From positions 1 through 8,167 of the forward strand of contig VXPN01000168.1 of NCBI GenBank assembly GCA_009839535.1: a stretch of DNA of 8,167 nucleotides, written 5' to 3'. Origin of the DNA: Boseongicola sp. SB0662_bin_57 (GTDB taxonomy: Bacteria; Pseudomonadota; Alphaproteobacteria; Rhodobacterales; Rhodobacteraceae). Position numbers and translations under genes: made by a program. The notes under the pieces were generated by a model. That model had not been told where the DNA came from, made no database searches, and saw nothing but the letters and a program-made list of their open reading frames with translations. Below, piece after piece: positions 1-5,840 of the stretch (position 1 is the first letter of the stretch; each line of letters starts with the position of its first letter).

Positions 1-344
1 GGATCATGGTGCTCTACCTCGGTCAGGTCGTCGAACTCGCCGGGCGCGATGCGCTCTGCGATGCCCCCGTGCATCCCTATACCCGCATGCTCATTTCCGC
101 TGCGCCCGTCCCGGACCCCCGGGTTGAACGGACACGAAACCGAATTCGGGTTCCCGGAGAGCTGTCCTCGCCACTCGATCCGGAAGCAACGCTCCGGTTT
201 CTGCCATCCAGGCGCGGGCAGCTTGGTTACAGGCCCAGGCTTCAGGAAATCAGACCGGGACACTGGGTGGCGGAACACGATTCACTGGAAGCGATCCTTG
301 CCGCCCACGCAAGCCGAGGAATGCCCCGTTCAACAGTGGACTGA
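1..344 (+). CDS. Oligopeptide/dipeptide-type ABC transporter ATP-binding protein, C-terminal fragment (cut by window edge)
   Basis: This is the tail of a cytoplasmic ATPase subunit of an Opp/Dpp-type importer, which powers uptake of peptides, opines or similar solutes. The frame is open from the first base, with the first complete codon at base 3, so the gene starts outside the window. The Walker motifs are therefore not visible. The visible part begins with the strand after the H-loop (VLYLGQVVELAG), followed by HPYTRMLISAAPVPDP, which is the hallmark HPYT block of this family. Next come the SPLDPEATLRFLPSRR segment and GHWVAEHD near the end, which match the family's C-terminal oligopeptide-binding extension (usually ending in GHWVACH-like residues). 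The cysteines often found in that extension are absent. It ends at a TGA at 342-344. Its neighbour is an IS remnant on the opposite strand, so it probably belongs to a separate operon to the left. Substrate cannot be told. Confidence 0.85.
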   Translation, partial: IMVLYLGQVVELAGRDALCDAPVHPYTRMLISAAPVPDPRVERTRNRIRVPGELSSPLDPEATLRFLPSRRGQLGYRPRLQEIRPGHWVAEHDSLEAILAAHASRGMPRSTVD

Positions 345-349
345 GACTT

Positions 350-803
350 TTGCCGAACAGGCCTCGGAGACTGGTGCGATCCCAAAAGCGAACAGCGCTG
401 CCGGCACACTTCCGGGCCGTGGCGCCGAATTCCGGTCTCGGACGCCATGCATCGCCAAACTGGCGGACCAACCGCGGCGGCGCCCGGCTCCTCGTCATTC
501 CTGACGGCCGGGCGCACCTAAACGAAGCACAGGTGGCCGAGGCGGCCTGCAAGAGACAGCGACCAGGGCGAACTGCGCGACCTGGCCATCCAGTACGCCA
601 AGTCGTCGCACTCGTGCCCGAAGCGGGGTGCCGACCTTGAGCGCCTGGGAGAAGCGCCCTATCCGCCAGCGCAGCTCGTCCCAGCGCAGAACCGCGCGGG
701 AGGTGTCGAGACCGGTCTCGGTGACCGGCAGCTTCCAGTGCAGCCGCTTGTCCTTCTTTCCGCGCCCCGTCGCGAGAACGTCAGCAGTCGGCGCCAGCAT
801 CGG
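350..803 (-). pseudogene. Decayed 3' part of an IS4-family (Tn5-like) transposase gene
   Basis: The minus strand from about 800 down to 600 encodes RLHWKLPVTE, then AVLRWDELRWRIGRFSQALKVG. This resembles the C-terminal catalytic block of IS4-family DDE transposases, where the family motif Y-x2-R-x3-E-x6-K holds the catalytic glutamate. Here the Tyr is Asp (codon 678-680) and the catalytic Glu is Gly (codon 657-659, GGG), so the enzyme would be inactive. A TGA lies just upstream (about 804-806) and the N-terminal two thirds are absent. Downstream (about 370-500) the similarity is weak and scattered over frames, consistent with frameshifts; the remaining length fits the last ~150 codons of such a protein. 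No terminal repeats or target duplications were found. The IS4 assignment rests on one strong block; the lower part is inferred and its end is approximate. Confidence 0.6.
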
Positions 804-825
804 CAGCAGTCACGTGGGTGAACCG

Positions 826-1137
826 TTACGGAATCTCGACGTGGACCCTGCCGTTCACAACACGCGCCGGATAAGTGTTCAACGCTTCACAGGCGGGCGA
901 CCTGATCGCGATGCCCGTTCGGACATCGAACTGGCCGTTGTGCTTGGGGCATTCGATCGTATGGTCGATCACCAGCCCCTCGGCAAGATGCACCCTTTCG
1001 TGCGTGCAAAGGCCATCGGTGCAATAGACCTCTTCGTCCAATATTCGATAAATCGCGTAGGTTCGTCCTTCGTGGTCCAACCGAACCAAATCTTCTTCTT
1101 CGATGTCGACAAGCGCGCAGGCATCTATCCAGGGCAT
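826..1137 (-). CDS. Rieske-type [2Fe-2S] ferredoxin, MocE-like
   Basis: A 103-residue soluble electron carrier that probably passes electrons to the membrane oxygenase encoded just upstream. The Rieske cluster motif is complete: C-T-H, 16 residues, then C-P-K-H, at about residues 43-65, giving the two Cys and two His ligands. The rest is a single Rieske domain with no catalytic domain attached, matching the size of MocE, the ferredoxin of rhizopine catabolism. I chose the ATG at 1137 because GGAG lies 6 bases upstream and it follows the oxygenase stop by 14 bases. A longer start at 1185 would overlap the oxygenase by about 34 bases. It is the last gene of the minus-strand unit. A ferredoxin reductase (MocF-type) that would complete the chain is not in the window. 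Family assignment is firm; the rhizopine-like role is inferred from the pairing. Confidence 0.9.
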   Translation of the reverse strand: MPWIDACALVDIEEEDLVRLDHEGRTYAIYRILDEEVYCTDGLCTHERVHLAEGLVIDHTIECPKHNGQFDVRTGIAIRSPACEALNTYPARVVNGRVHVEIP

Positions 1138-1151
1138 CGCGTTCTCCGGCG

Positions 1152-2234
1152 TCAGGCGATCTGGTTGGACAGAACGGGATCCCATGCACCCGCCCCTTCA
1201 GGCAGTTGAGGACGGATGAAGTGGCACGGGTCGCGAAGCTGCCGCAGAACACAGGGGATGATCTCGGACCATGCGTTCCAGAGCGAAGGGTTGGGCGCGG
1301 GCAGGTCGTGTTTCACCACCTCGTGCAGCTTGGGCAGAGCGTGGTAGGGCACCATCGGATACATGTGATGTTCGATATGGTAGTTCATGTTCCAGTAGAT
1401 GAAGCGCAAGATCGGGCTCATGAGTACAGTGCGCGAGTTGATGCGGTGATCGAGCACGTCTTCCGCCAGTCCGAGGTGCTGGGGAAGCCCCATCACGAGC
1501 AAAAGCCAGATCCCATAGGCCCGGGGCAGCCCGATGATCATGAGTGGCAGAAGCGACCACGACCAGAGAGAGATCATCGCCACAAGAACGTAGATCGCGA
1601 TGTGGATGCGGCCGACACGAATGGCCTTGACGCGTTCGGTTTCGGGGATGAGGTCCGCTTCGTCCGGCGGAATGATCCCCACGGCATTCCGCGCCAGCGC
1701 TGCAAGGCTCTGCGGTACGGCTACGATTCCGAACAAGTTGAGGCAGAGCACGATCAGCTGCGGTGGCCGCATTCCCGCGATTTCCGGGTCCCTGCCCACA
1801 ATGATCGTATCGGTGTGATGGCGGGCGTGGGACCAGTGCCAGACCACCGAGTTTCGCATCATCAGAAAGCTTGCCAATTCATAGACCGCGTCGTTCTTCC
1901 ACCGGGTCTTGAAGGCCGTGCCATGGCCGCATTCGTGCCAACGGCTATCGGCGGCAGAGGCGTAGAATACGCCATAGACGAACAGGAACGGCAGCGCCCA
2001 CCAGCTTCCCCAAAAAAGGACACCACCCGCGCCGCTTCCGACCAGCACGGCAACCCAGATCGAGATATCGCGCGTCGCCGGCCAATCCGTGCGCATCATC
2101 AGAGACTTCAGTACCTTTCGGTCTACCGGCGTCCGATACCAGTCTGCGCCCGCAAGGCCTCTTTGGAACGCATTCTGCCGCTCCGGACCAGTCAGGGAAT
2201 AGTCCCGCTCCATCGAAAATGTTATCAATCGCAT
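1152..2234 (-). CDS. Membrane fatty-acid-desaturase-superfamily oxygenase, MocD-like
   Basis: A 360-residue integral-membrane di-iron enzyme. The three histidine boxes of the desaturase/hydroxylase superfamily are present: HECGH near residue 100, HWSHARHH near 133-140 and HIEHH near 286-290. Two hydrophobic stretches near 57-95 and 210-250 fit paired membrane spans. The QHLGLAEDVLDHR segment before the third box and the NYHIEHHMYP context resemble MocD, the putative oxygenase acting on the rhizopine 3-O-methyl-scyllo-inosamine, more than acyl-lipid desaturases. The Rieske ferredoxin next door strengthens this. Likely reaction: O2-dependent hydroxylation, possibly leading to O-demethylation; the substrate is unknown. 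Start choice is open: ATG 2234 is used here, TTG 2243 is in frame with a nearby GGA, and ATG 2213 begins at the ERDYSLTGPE segment that looks like the usual family N-terminus. None has a strong ribosome binding site. It begins within 20 bases of the preceding stop, so translational coupling is likely. Confidence 0.88.
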   Translation of the reverse strand: MRLITFSMERDYSLTGPERQNAFQRGLAGADWYRTPVDRKVLKSLMMRTDWPATRDISIWVAVLVGSGAGGVLFWGSWWALPFLFVYGVFYASAADSRWHECGHGTAFKTRWKNDAVYELASFLMMRNSVVWHWSHARHHTDTIIVGRDPEIAGMRPPQLIVLCLNLFGIVAVPQSLAALARNAVGIIPPDEADLIPETERVKAIRVGRIHIAIYVLVAMISLWSWSLLPLMIIGLPRAYGIWLLLVMGLPQHLGLAEDVLDHRINSRTVLMSPILRFIYWNMNYHIEHHMYPMVPYHALPKLHEVVKHDLPAPNPSLWNAWSEIIPCVLRQLRDPCHFIRPQLPEGAGAWDPVLSNQIA

Positions 2235-2250
2235 CAGGCCCAAGGTTCCG

Positions 2251-3039
2251 CTAGCTCCAGTTTGCCAGTGCAGTCTCGAACTTGCCTAACTCCTCTTCGG
2301 AGATCTGGACCAGTTCGCTCTCGGCCGGAAACGACCCAGAAGCCACATCGCGCCTGAACTCCGAGAACGCAGCCACGCGATCCTCCTGCAGTCGCGCGTA
2401 TTCGGCCCGGAAATCCCTGTAGACCCGGGCGTGACGAGGCACATGACCTTCGGTTTCGCCAAGAATGTCGACCGAAAACAGGTACTGGACATCGCAGCCC
2501 GCGCCCGACCCCATGGAAATCACGACGAGTGACGTCCGCTGGGAAATCGCTGTCGCGACCGGTGGCGGCACGATTTCCAGTTCGACCGCAAAGGCGCCCG
2601 CGTCCTGATAGCGTCGGGCGTCGTCCAGAATCGCAAGGGCATCATCCGCCGTTTTGCCGCGTGCCGCGTAGCCGGTCCAGCGGGCCTTTTGCGGCATGAA
2701 GCCGATGTGGCCGACAACGGGAATCGCCTCTTTCGCCATGGCTTCGATCACGTCGTAGTGCATCGGACAGTAGACACTGTCGACCCCGGCTTCCATTGCC
2801 TCGAAGGCCGCGCGCTTGGCCTCATCGGCATTGGCGCACTCGCCGTAGATCAGGCCGAACGTGAAGTGCGTGTTCGGGGCGGCAGCGCGAAAATCGTCGC
2901 GGGCATGCCTGCGGCCTGATACGATGATCTCGATCCCGGCAGCCTCGGCAGCAACGGCATGTTCGACCGAGGCCACGTTGAGTTCGGTAAGCTGACCCTT
3001 TCCCTTGTGGTCGATCAGATCCTTGACCGCCATCTTCAT
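2251..3039 (-). CDS. PanB-fold protein (ketopantoate hydroxymethyltransferase-like) with altered active site
   Basis: A 262-residue protein of the PEP mutase/isocitrate lyase-type TIM-barrel superfamily, closest by eye to PanB. The second half matches well: GHIGFMPQ (110-117), a G-Y-x3-G-K-T segment, AGAFAVELEIVP (147-158), then SMGSGAGCDVQ (the PanB G-x-G-A-G-x2-C-D-Q region) and a C-terminal helix with a R-V-Y-R-D-F motif. The first half departs from PanB. Where PanB has VGDSLG this protein has VSGRR (40-44). The ADLPF metal-binding segment aligns to a GLIYGE region, and VKIEGG is replaced by VYCPMH (89-94). The metal ligands Asp45, Asp84 and Glu114 and Lys112 of E. coli PanB thus appear lost, while the E181 equivalent (E155) remains. 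About 20 residues of the N-terminal half are also missing. It starts in an ATGA overlap with the repressor stop, behind GGAGGG. Pantothenate synthesis is therefore unlikely; an accessory aldolase-like role in the pathway is an inference. Confidence 0.8.
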   Translation of the reverse strand: MKMAVKDLIDHKGKGQLTELNVASVEHAVAAEAAGIEIIVSGRRHARDDFRAAAPNTHFTFGLIYGECANADEAKRAAFEAMEAGVDSVYCPMHYDVIEAMAKEAIPVVGHIGFMPQKARWTGYAARGKTADDALAILDDARRYQDAGAFAVELEIVPPPVATAISQRTSLVVISMGSGAGCDVQYLFSVDILGETEGHVPRHARVYRDFRAEYARLQEDRVAAFSEFRRDVASGSFPAESELVQISEEELGKFETALANWS

Positions 3040-4076
3040 CCTGCACGCCCTCCGGACTGTGGCAGGTCAGTGCCGCGCAGGATCAATTCTGCGTCGATCA
3101 GCTGCTGATGGGGTCCGGCGTCGCCGTTGAGCTTCGCCACCATCATGCGCCCCAGCCGCATCCCCAGCGCGTCGAGATCCTGACGGAACGTTGTAAGACC
3201 TGTTCCGACATGGGCTGCCACGGGAATGTCATCGCAGCCGATCAGCGCCATGTCCGGGCCGGGCCGGACCCCGAACTGACGCATGGCCTCCATTGCCGAT
3301 AGGGCAATCACATCGTTGCCGCAGAAGATTGCAGTCGGACCAACACCCCGGGTAATCAGCTCGGTCACGGCATCCGCGCCGGTCTTTCGCGACAGGTAAC
3401 ATTCAATCTCGAGCGCAGGGTCGTGCCCTATGCCATGCACTTCCAGCGCATCACGGTAGCCGCGCAGGGCATGGTTTGAATAGGTGTACCTCAGCGGTGT
3501 CGTCAGATGCGCGACGCGGGCGTGGCCAAGCCGGATCAGCCGTTCGGTCGCCCGAAACCCGATCTTGTAGTGGTCGACGTCGACCCAGTCGTGGTCGGAC
3601 TTGTTCGTTCGCCCGACGGTCACGAATGGAAAACCACGCGCCTGCAGCCATTCGACTCGCTCGTCATCGGGCCGGGTTCGTCCGAACAGAAGCCCGTCGC
3701 AGCGACCTCGTTCGACAGCATTGCGAATGATCTCGAACTCGGTCTCATACTCACGCGCCATGATGATCTGAAGCGCATAGCCCTGAGCCTGCAGCGAAAG
3801 TTCAACGCCGTCGAGCAGGCTCAGGAAGAACGGGTCAACAAACTTGGTCCAGGGCTTCGAGACCATGAAGGTCACCGTGTTGGTTTGCTTCGATCGCAGG
3901 CTCGACGCCGCGAAACTCGCACGGTAGCCAAGTTGCTCTGCAACGGTTTCCACTTTGCGGCGGGTTTCAAGTTTGACGTCAGAGTATCCGTTGAGCGCGC
4001 GGCTGACGGTCGAGACCGAAAGACCGGTCTGTTCGGCCACGTCCCTGATCCCCGATCTTCTGGCGGGTTCGCCCAT
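3036..4076 (-). CDS. LacI-family transcriptional regulator
   Basis: A 346-residue DNA-binding repressor, the usual length for the family. The N-terminal helix-turn-helix (residues 9-53) contains IRDVAEQTGLSVSTVSRALN, with the SVSTVSR recognition helix followed by the hinge helix around AASSLRSKQT. The remainder is a type-1 periplasmic-binding-protein-like ligand domain, ending in the GCDDIPVA...TTFRQD block common to this family. It starts with ATG overlapping the glucosidase stop by one base (TGATG) behind GAGGAAG, and its stop overlaps the next start (ATGA), so it is co-translated with the catabolic genes. The two perfect palindromes with a central CG at 5675 and 5791 are of the kind LacI-family proteins bind, so it probably represses both its own operon and the divergent transporter until a sugar-like inducer appears. 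The effector is unknown. Confidence 0.95.
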   Translation of the reverse strand: MGEPARRSGIRDVAEQTGLSVSTVSRALNGYSDVKLETRRKVETVAEQLGYRASFAASSLRSKQTNTVTFMVSKPWTKFVDPFFLSLLDGVELSLQAQGYALQIIMAREYETEFEIIRNAVERGRCDGLLFGRTRPDDERVEWLQARGFPFVTVGRTNKSDHDWVDVDHYKIGFRATERLIRLGHARVAHLTTPLRYTYSNHALRGYRDALEVHGIGHDPALEIECYLSRKTGADAVTELITRGVGPTAIFCGNDVIALSAMEAMRQFGVRPGPDMALIGCDDIPVAAHVGTGLTTFRQDLDALGMRLGRMMVAKLNGDAGPHQQLIDAELILRGTDLPQSGGRAG

Positions 4077-5653
4077 CAGTCTTCCTCCGCGATAACATAG
4101 CCATGCGCAGGCAGCGCGGCGTCATCATGTTCGCCCGAAAGCACGGTCACCTGGCCGTGCCACGGAACGCTCCGCGGGGAGTCCGAAAAATTGAATGCGC
4201 ACATGAGCCTTTGTTCCCCGTGAACGCGCAAAAAGACAAGCCAGTCCTTCTCGTGCTCTGTCGGTTCGAACGATCCGTATCGCAGGGCCGCGTTCGCACG
4301 GCGCAACGCAATCAGCGCGCGGCAGTTTTCCAGGATCGACCCGCTCAGCCCGTCCTGCCGAGCGACCGCAAGCGCCGCATGGGACGGTTCGCAGGGCAGC
4401 CAAGTGCACGCATTCTTCGAAAACCCGAGTTGGTCCCTGTCGTCCCAGGGAAAGGGCGTCCGCGCACCATCGCGTCCTCGATCATGCGGCCAGAAGCGGA
4501 TGCCTTCGGGATCCTGAATCGCTTCGCGCGGAACGTGTGAGTGCGGCAGCCCCAGTTCCTCTCCCTGGTACAGGATGACGGTGCCGCGAAGACAAAGCAG
4601 AAGTGCATGCAGCATCGTCACCTTTGCCGGATTGTCCTCGGCGCCCCACCGGCTGGCCACGCGGAAGACATCGTGGTTCGAAAACGCCCATGTCGGCCAG
4701 CCGTGACCGTTGCCTGCTTCCAGAACCGTGGTTGCGATGGCCGATCCGTTCAACTCGGGGGCAAGCAGGGCGAAGCTGTAGGCCGTGTGCAGCCTGTCGG
4801 GCGTCGTGTACTCGGACATGCGCTCGACCTGCCTGTCGCAGGAGATCTCGGCCAGCAGCATCCTGTCCCCGGCGACTTCGCGCATACGCTTGAGAAACGC
4901 CAGGTTTTCCGGCCGCGAACGGTCGTAGAGCCTTTGCTGCATGTAATACGGATTGGCGGGCACCCCATCGAGTTCCGCTGCAGGATTATCCCGAAGCGCA
5001 GGGTCGTGCATGAAGAAGTTGGCAACGTCCAGCCGCAGCCCGTCAACACCCTGGTCGAACCAGAATGTCATGATGTCAAGCACTTCGTCCTGCACGTCCA
5101 TGTTGTGCAGGTTCAGGTCGGGCTGCTCGATCAGGAAATTGTGCAGATAGTACTGACGCCGTTCGGGTGCCCATTCCCACGCAACGCCGCCAAACCGCGC
5201 GAGCCAGTTGTTGGGCAGGCCGCCGTCGGCTCTCGCATCGGCCCAGACATACCAGTCCGCCCTTTCGCCATCCTTGCCCGAGCGACTTTCGACAAACCAC
5301 GGATGCCGGTGCGAGCTGTGGGAATAGACCTGGTCGATGACGACCCTTAGGCCCAGGCCATGCGCCGCCTGCACAACCTCGCGGAAGTCTTCCAGCGTTC
5401 CGAATCGGGGGTCGACCTGTCGGTAGTCGGCAACATCGTAGCCCGAATCGTGCATCGGAGAGGGAAAGAACGGCGTGATCCAGATCGCGTCGATCCCGAG
5501 CCCGGCGAGATAGTCCATCCGGCTCAGAAGCCCCCTCAGGTCGCCCTCGCCGTCATCATCGGAATCCATGAAGCTGCGCAGGTAGACTTCGTATATGCAG
5601 GCCCCACGCCACCATTCTGCGTGCTCTTCACGGCGTTCAGTCGTCACGGTCAT
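4076..5653 (-). CDS. GH13-family alpha-glucosidase, cytoplasmic
   Basis: A 525-residue glycoside hydrolase near the usual ~540 of oligo-1,6-glucosidase/alpha-glucosidase enzymes. It opens with WWRGACIYEVYLRSF, typical of the subfamily. The catalytic regions are complete: region I DQVYSH (Asp107), region II GLRLDVANF (nucleophile Asp209), region III LLAEIS (acid/base Glu269) and region IV FSNHD (Asp328). There is no signal peptide, so it acts on imported or phosphorylated substrate in the cytoplasm. The residue after the nucleophile is Val, which in GH13 glucosidases is associated with alpha-1,6 rather than alpha-1,4 preference; that reading is inferred. The frame stays open upstream to 6040, but that part crosses the operators and the divergent gene and is not family-like. 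ATG 5653 is preferred; ATG 5671 (six codons longer, 4 bases from the operator, without a ribosome binding site) is possible. It is the first gene of the minus-strand operon. Confidence 0.93.
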   Translation of the reverse strand: MTVTTERREEHAEWWRGACIYEVYLRSFMDSDDDGEGDLRGLLSRMDYLAGLGIDAIWITPFFPSPMHDSGYDVADYRQVDPRFGTLEDFREVVQAAHGLGLRVVIDQVYSHSSHRHPWFVESRSGKDGERADWYVWADARADGGLPNNWLARFGGVAWEWAPERRQYYLHNFLIEQPDLNLHNMDVQDEVLDIMTFWFDQGVDGLRLDVANFFMHDPALRDNPAAELDGVPANPYYMQQRLYDRSRPENLAFLKRMREVAGDRMLLAEISCDRQVERMSEYTTPDRLHTAYSFALLAPELNGSAIATTVLEAGNGHGWPTWAFSNHDVFRVASRWGAEDNPAKVTMLHALLLCLRGTVILYQGEELGLPHSHVPREAIQDPEGIRFWPHDRGRDGARTPFPWDDRDQLGFSKNACTWLPCEPSHAALAVARQDGLSGSILENCRALIALRRANAALRYGSFEPTEHEKDWLVFLRVHGEQRLMCAFNFSDSPRSVPWHGQVTVLSGEHDDAALPAHGYVIAEED

Positions 5654-5671
5654 CTCCGGCAATGCCGCCAT

Positions 5672-5700
5672 ATTCAAAAACGTTTTTGGAGATCGGTCAA
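5672..5700 (-). promoter_or_regulatory. Putative promoter of the glucosidase operon
   Basis: On the minus strand TTGACC (5700-5695) is followed, after 17 bases, by TTGAAT (5677-5672): five of six and four of six matches to sigma-70 consensus. The palindromic operator sits inside the spacer and reaches the -10 box, the classic place for repression. Transcription would begin near 5665, which favours the 5653 start for the first gene, with a leader of only about 12 bases. This is predicted from sequence only. Confidence 0.4.
5675..5688. promoter_or_regulatory. LacI-type operator O1 (perfect 14-bp palindrome)
   Basis: CAAAAACGTTTTTG is a perfect palindrome with a central CG, the form expected for LacI-family sites. 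It is repeated at 5792-5805. It lies just upstream of the glucosidase gene, between the predicted -35 and -10 boxes. Binding by the LacI-family protein encoded at 3036-4076 is inferred from shared context. Confidence 0.75.
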
Positions 5701-5715
5701 GAATTCCGAAGGCAT

Positions 5716-5735
5716 TTTGCCAATTCCGGGGCAAA
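5716..5735. repeat. Inverted repeat midway between divergent -35 boxes
   Basis: TTTGCC and GGCAAA flank an 8-base centre (AATTCCGG), forming a perfect 6-8-6 inverted repeat. Its centre (5725.5) is almost exactly midway between the two TTGACC boxes ending at 5700 and starting at 5750. The heptamer AATTCCG also occurs three times here, at 5702, 5722 and 5734. It may be a binding site for an activator serving both promoters; no protein can be assigned. Confidence 0.4.
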
Positions 5736-5749
5736 TTCCGCAAAAAACC

Positions 5750-5778
5750 TTGACCAGGCGGCCCAAGTCCGCAACTCT
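5750..5778 (+). promoter_or_regulatory. Putative promoter of the transporter operon
   Basis: TTGACC (5750-5755) matches the -35 consensus in five of six bases and mirrors the box on the other strand. The -10 position 17 bases later (AACTCT, 5773-5778) is poor. With this placement transcription would begin near 5785 and the operator at 5791-5806 would lie just after it, suitable for repression. Only the -35 part is convincing. Confidence 0.3.
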
Positions 5779-5790
5779 TCCATGTGAAGT

Positions 5791-5806
5791 CCAAAAACGT
5801 TTTTGG
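5791..5806. promoter_or_regulatory. LacI-type operator O2 (perfect 16-bp palindrome)
   Basis: CCAAAAACGTTTTTGG is a perfect palindrome sharing its central 14 bases with O1. The centres of the two sites are 117 bases apart, about eleven helical turns, so looping by a tetrameric or paired repressor is possible. It lies about 35 bases upstream of the binding-protein start codon, downstream of the predicted promoter. Confidence 0.75.
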
Positions 5807-5840
5807 GCATTCTGGCGCAATGAGCTTCAGGGAGGGAAAA

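Noticed and set aside
49..504. 151-codon plus-strand frame overlapping the first ABC ATPase
   Set aside because: Overlaps the family-matching HPYT/GHWVAEHD frame and continues into the transposase remnant; no domain.
805..830. TCAC/GTGA short hairpin between the Rieske stop and the IS remnant as a terminator
   Set aside because: Only a 4-base stem around GTGG with no T-run on the minus strand; not enough to call a terminator.
1206..2357. 383-codon plus-strand frame opposite the MocD-like gene
   Set aside because: It is antisense to a gene with three intact histidine boxes, has low-complexity Arg/His/Pro-rich composition and no recognisable domain; typical GC-rich shadow frame.
3507..4100. 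197-codon plus-strand frame opposite the repressor gene
   Set aside because: Shadow of the LacI-family gene, no domain and no ribosome binding site.
4541..5350. 269-codon plus-strand frame opposite the glucosidase gene
   Set aside because: Antisense shadow of a clearly real GH13 gene; no recognisable motif.
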